Translations under genes and position numbers: made by a program
Part shown: in pieces, positions 5,637 to 7,891 of the stretch
Numbering within the stretch: position 1 is the stretch's first letter
Layout of the letters: the number at the start of each line of letters is the position of its first letter
The notes under the pieces: generated by a model
Seen by the model: the letters and a program-made list of their open reading frames with translations, nothing else
Databases searched by the model: none
What the model was told of the DNA's origin: nothing
Assembly (NCBI GenBank): GCA_018820005.1
Contig: JAHJOS010000476.1
Coordinates: 1 to 7,891, forward strand
DNA: 7,891 bases
Direction: 5' to 3'
From: Alphaproteobacteria bacterium
GTDB lineage: Bacteria > Pseudomonadota > Alphaproteobacteria > Rhizobiales > Devosiaceae

Positions 5637-6446
5637 TCAGGCCTTTGCGCGTTTGGGATGGGCGCGCAGCTGCACTATGGTGGCGATGGCCACGCCCAGG
5701 GCGACAAAGCCGATGATGATGGTGGCCAGGGCATTGACGTCAGGCGAGACGCCCAGCTTGACTTTGGAGAAGATGACCATCGGCAGGGTTGATGAGCCGG
5801 GGCCGGACACAAAGCTGGCAATGACCAGATCGTCCAGTGACAGGGTAAAGGCCAGCAGCCAACCCGAGACAAGCGCCGGGGCGATGATGGGCAGGGTGAT
5901 GTCAAAGAACACGCGCACGGGCGTGGCGCCCAGGTCCATGGCCGCTTCCTCAAGGCTCATATCGAGGTCGCGCAGGCGCGACTGCACAACCACCACCACA
6001 TAGGCCATGCAGAAGGTGGAGTGGGCGATGATGATGGTGAGGAGGCCGCGTCCCGATGGCCAGCCGATAATGGCTTCCATGGCCACGAAAAGCAGCAGCA
6101 GCGAGAGGCCCGTGATGACGTCGGGCATGACCAGCGGCGCCGACACTGTGCCGGCCAGCAGGGTGCGACCGCGGAACTTGCGGAAGCGCACCAGCGCCAC
6201 GGCACAGAGCGTGCCCAGCACCAGGGCAATGCTGGCGGCGCAGAAGGCGATCTGCGCGCTGAGCCAGGCAGCGCCTAGGATCTGCGGATCGGCCAGCACC
6301 TTGCCGTACCATTTGGTGGAAAAGCCCGACCAGACCGTCACCAGGTCGCTTTCGTTGAACGAAAACACCACCAGCGAGACGATGGGGGCATAGAGGAAAG
6401 CAAAGCCCAGGGTTGCCGCGATGGGCAGGAACCAGCCTCGTCTCAT
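5637..6446 (-). CDS. potI: Putrescine-type ABC transporter permease PotI
   Basis: A 269-residue inner-membrane permease, close in length to E. coli PotI (281) and strongly similar along its whole length as I recall that sequence: FLYAPI near the start, LVTVWSGFSTKWYG (35-48), APLVMPDVITGLSLLLLF (103-120) and LAFTLSLDDLVIASFVSGPG (198-217). The EAA loop that contacts the ATPase is EEAAMDLGATPVRVFFDITLP (166-186). Six hydrophobic segments are visible. With PotH it forms the channel for polyamine uptake; putrescine is likely, but family members also carry spermidine or other amines. ATG 6446 starts one base after the potH stop and has GGGGGAA upstream, so translation is probably coupled. It is the last transporter gene of the operon; no clear terminator directly follows, and the nearest is at 5392-5420. 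Confidence 0.93.
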   Translation of the reverse strand: MRRGWFLPIAATLGFAFLYAPIVSLVVFSFNESDLVTVWSGFSTKWYGKVLADPQILGAAWLSAQIAFCAASIALVLGTLCAVALVRFRKFRGRTLLAGTVSAPLVMPDVITGLSLLLLFVAMEAIIGWPSGRGLLTIIIAHSTFCMAYVVVVVQSRLRDLDMSLEEAAMDLGATPVRVFFDITLPIIAPALVSGWLLAFTLSLDDLVIASFVSGPGSSTLPMVIFSKVKLGVSPDVNALATIIIGFVALGVAIATIVQLRAHPKRAKA

Positions 6447-6447
6447 C

Positions 6448-7410
6448 TCAATTCCCCCGTTCCTTGTCCTGCTCGGCGTCCTGCGCCCGCTGCAGCAACA
6501 TGATGGGCACCACCACCACGATCAGCATGGCAATGGCCACGGCGGCGGCGCGGGGCCAATTGGTATTGGCAAAGAACTCGTCCCACAGCACGCGGCCGAT
6601 CATTAGCGTCGAAGGGCCGCCCAGCAGTGCGGGGATGACGAATTCGCCAATGGCGGGAATGAACACCAGCATGCAGCCGGCGATGATGCCGGGGCGCGAC
6701 AGCGGCAGGGTGATCGAGAGGAAGGTGCGAACCGGGCGCGCGCCGAGGTCGGCCGAAGCCTCCAGCAGGGCGCCGTCGAGTTTGACCAGATTGGTATAGA
6801 GCGGCAGGATCATGAAGGGCAGATAGGTATAGACGATGCCGACATAGACGGCGAAATCGGTCTGCATCATCACCAGCGGCGGGATGCCGAACAGGCCCAG
6901 GAACTGGTTGATGACGCCATTGCCCCGCATGAAGCCGCTCAACGCATAGACGCGCAGCAGGAACGAGGTCCAAAACGGCAGGATCACTAGCATGAGCAGG
7001 ATATTGCGCCAGCGGTCAGGCGCGCGGGCGATGGCATAGGCCATCGGATAGCCGATCAGCAGGGTGATGGCGGTGGAGATCAGCGCGATCTTGATCGAGC
7101 TGAGATAAGCAGCGACATAGAGGCTGTCGCTGAACAGTCGCAAATAGTTGTTCAGATGCAGCGTCAGCTGCACAGTGCCGTCCTCATTGGTCAGCAGTGG
7201 CGTATAGGGCGGGCGGCCAAACTGCTTCATGGTCAGCGAAATGCCGAACACCACCGCCAGTGGTACCAGGAAGAAGATGGTGAGCCAGATGGCTGGCGCC
7301 GCGATCACTAGCGCCTTGCCGGATAGGCCAACAGCGGCGAGCGCGCGCTCCACGCCCGACCAGGCGCGGGGGCGGGGCGGCGGCGGAGAGTGCGCGTCGA
7401 ACGTGCTCAT
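6448..7410 (-). CDS. potH: Putrescine-type ABC transporter permease PotH
   Basis: A 320-residue inner-membrane permease, close to E. coli PotH (317). A Pro-rich cytoplasmic N-terminus (residues 8-14) precedes the first membrane segment, VIAAPAIWLTIFFLVPLAVVF (35-55). Between segments 1 and 2 lies a long periplasmic loop (about 60-95). Family signatures are LVILPFWTSFLLRVYA (141-156), VGIVYTYLPFMILPLYT (190-206) and IPAIGEFVIPALLGGPSTLMIGR (251-273). The EAA loop is EASADLGARPVRTFLSITLPL (217-237). ATG 7410 overlaps the potG stop as ATGA, which decides the start. It has no good Shine-Dalgarno of its own, so it depends on ribosomes finishing potG. An upstream in-frame start at 7443 would add 11 charged residues and is less likely. 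Confidence 0.93.
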   Translation of the reverse strand: MSTFDAHSPPPPRPRAWSGVERALAAVGLSGKALVIAAPAIWLTIFFLVPLAVVFGISLTMKQFGRPPYTPLLTNEDGTVQLTLHLNNYLRLFSDSLYVAAYLSSIKIALISTAITLLIGYPMAYAIARAPDRWRNILLMLVILPFWTSFLLRVYALSGFMRGNGVINQFLGLFGIPPLVMMQTDFAVYVGIVYTYLPFMILPLYTNLVKLDGALLEASADLGARPVRTFLSITLPLSRPGIIAGCMLVFIPAIGEFVIPALLGGPSTLMIGRVLWDEFFANTNWPRAAAVAIAMLIVVVVPIMLLQRAQDAEQDKERGN

Positions 7411-7891
7411 ACGGTCAGCACCGAGCCGGCGCTGTCGCCCCATGAGAGGTAGACTTCTTCATCCCAGGTGATGGCGTCAGGATTGCCGCGCGTCAGATTG
7501 GTCTGGGTTACACGCAGACGTTTGCCGCTGGGCAACAGCACCTGATAGACGCTCATGTCGCCGAGATAGCCGATGTCCTCGACCATGCCGCGCGTCACAT
7601 TGGCGTCGTGGATGCCCTCGGGCTTTTCGCGGCTCAGCACGATCTTTTCGGGGCGGATGGCCCAGCTCAGATGCTGGTCGGGCGCGCAGTCCACGCCATG
7701 GCCGACATAGATGTCGCAGCCCAGCTCGTCGGAGCGGATGCGCACATGGGCCGGCTCGTCCTCGGTGACCACGCCCTCGACCATGTTGACCGAGCCGATG
7801 AAGCTGGCGACGAATTTGGAATTGGGGAATTCATAGATGTCGGTGGGTTCGCCGATCATGGCGATCTCGCCCTGGTTCATCACCCCGATGC
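7407..7891 (-). CDS. potG: Putrescine-type ABC transporter ATP-binding protein PotG, C-terminal part
   Basis: The frame runs off the right edge; the last 160 complete codons are present, ending at TGA 7409-7407. The visible part starts at the end of the ATPase domain (IGVMNQGEIAMIGEPTDIYEFP, the usual sequence after the His switch). It continues into the FIGSVNMVEG hinge and a TOBE_2 domain with SWAIRPEKIVLSREKP, IGYLGDMSVYQVLLPSG and the C-terminal VLTV. These match the PotG/PotA C-terminus, where TOBE senses ligand or steadies the dimer. Walker A, Walker B and the ABC signature lie outside the window. The protein would energise PotH/PotI. The binding protein gene is likely upstream of potG, outside the window. 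Confidence 0.92.
   Translation of the reverse strand, partial: IGVMNQGEIAMIGEPTDIYEFPNSKFVASFIGSVNMVEGVVTEDEPAHVRIRSDELGCDIYVGHGVDCAPDQHLSWAIRPEKIVLSREKPEGIHDANVTRGMVEDIGYLGDMSVYQVLLPSGKRLRVTQTNLTRGNPDAITWDEEVYLSWGDSAGSVLTV

Overview
The window is GC-rich (about 60 % by eye) chromosomal DNA, most likely from an alphaproteobacterium of the order Hyphomicrobiales (a Devosia-like genome would fit). This rests on protein style, codon use and gene content, not on a marker gene. No rRNA, tRNA, CRISPR array, insertion sequence or phage gene is visible. Both ends cut through genes.

Layout from left to right. (1) 1-241, plus strand: the C-terminal end of a superfamily 1 helicase of the RecD/UvrD_C_2 type. 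(2) 251-1087, minus strand, convergent with the helicase: a complete transglutaminase-like cysteine protein with an intact Cys/His/Asp triad. (3) 1088-1357: a 270-base divergent intergenic region with one clean inverted repeat. (4) 1358-3886, plus: a YbaL/KefB-type cation:proton antiporter with an RCK (TrkA-N) domain and an unusual C-terminal tail of about 250 residues containing four tandem copies of a 44-47-residue acidic repeat. (5) 3995-4423, plus: an Rrf2-family regulator with four cysteines, preceded by a possible nine-codon upstream ORF that overlaps its start. (6) 4460-5314, minus, convergent with the regulator: formyltetrahydrofolate deformylase PurU. (7) 5315-5636: a gap holding a probable purU promoter, an intrinsic terminator and an unannotated 23-codon ORF whose Shine-Dalgarno sequence is fully complementary to the 3' tail of 16S rRNA. 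(8) 5637-7891, minus: potI, potH and the 3' part of potG, a tightly coupled putrescine-type ABC importer operon read in the order potG-potH-potI.

Most of these genes have no obvious shared pathway. The clear operon is potGHI, with a four-base overlap (potG/potH) and a one-base gap (potH/potI). The substrate-binding protein and the rest of the ATPase presumably lie beyond the right edge. PurU hydrolyses 10-formyl-THF and appears to have its own promoter behind the terminator that closes the pot/small-ORF unit.

The two things most worth a second look are the repeat tail on the antiporter, whose copies differ almost only at synonymous sites in their core, and the very small ORF with a perfect, extended ribosome binding site between potI and purU. 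I see no evidence for a new defence or mobile system here.
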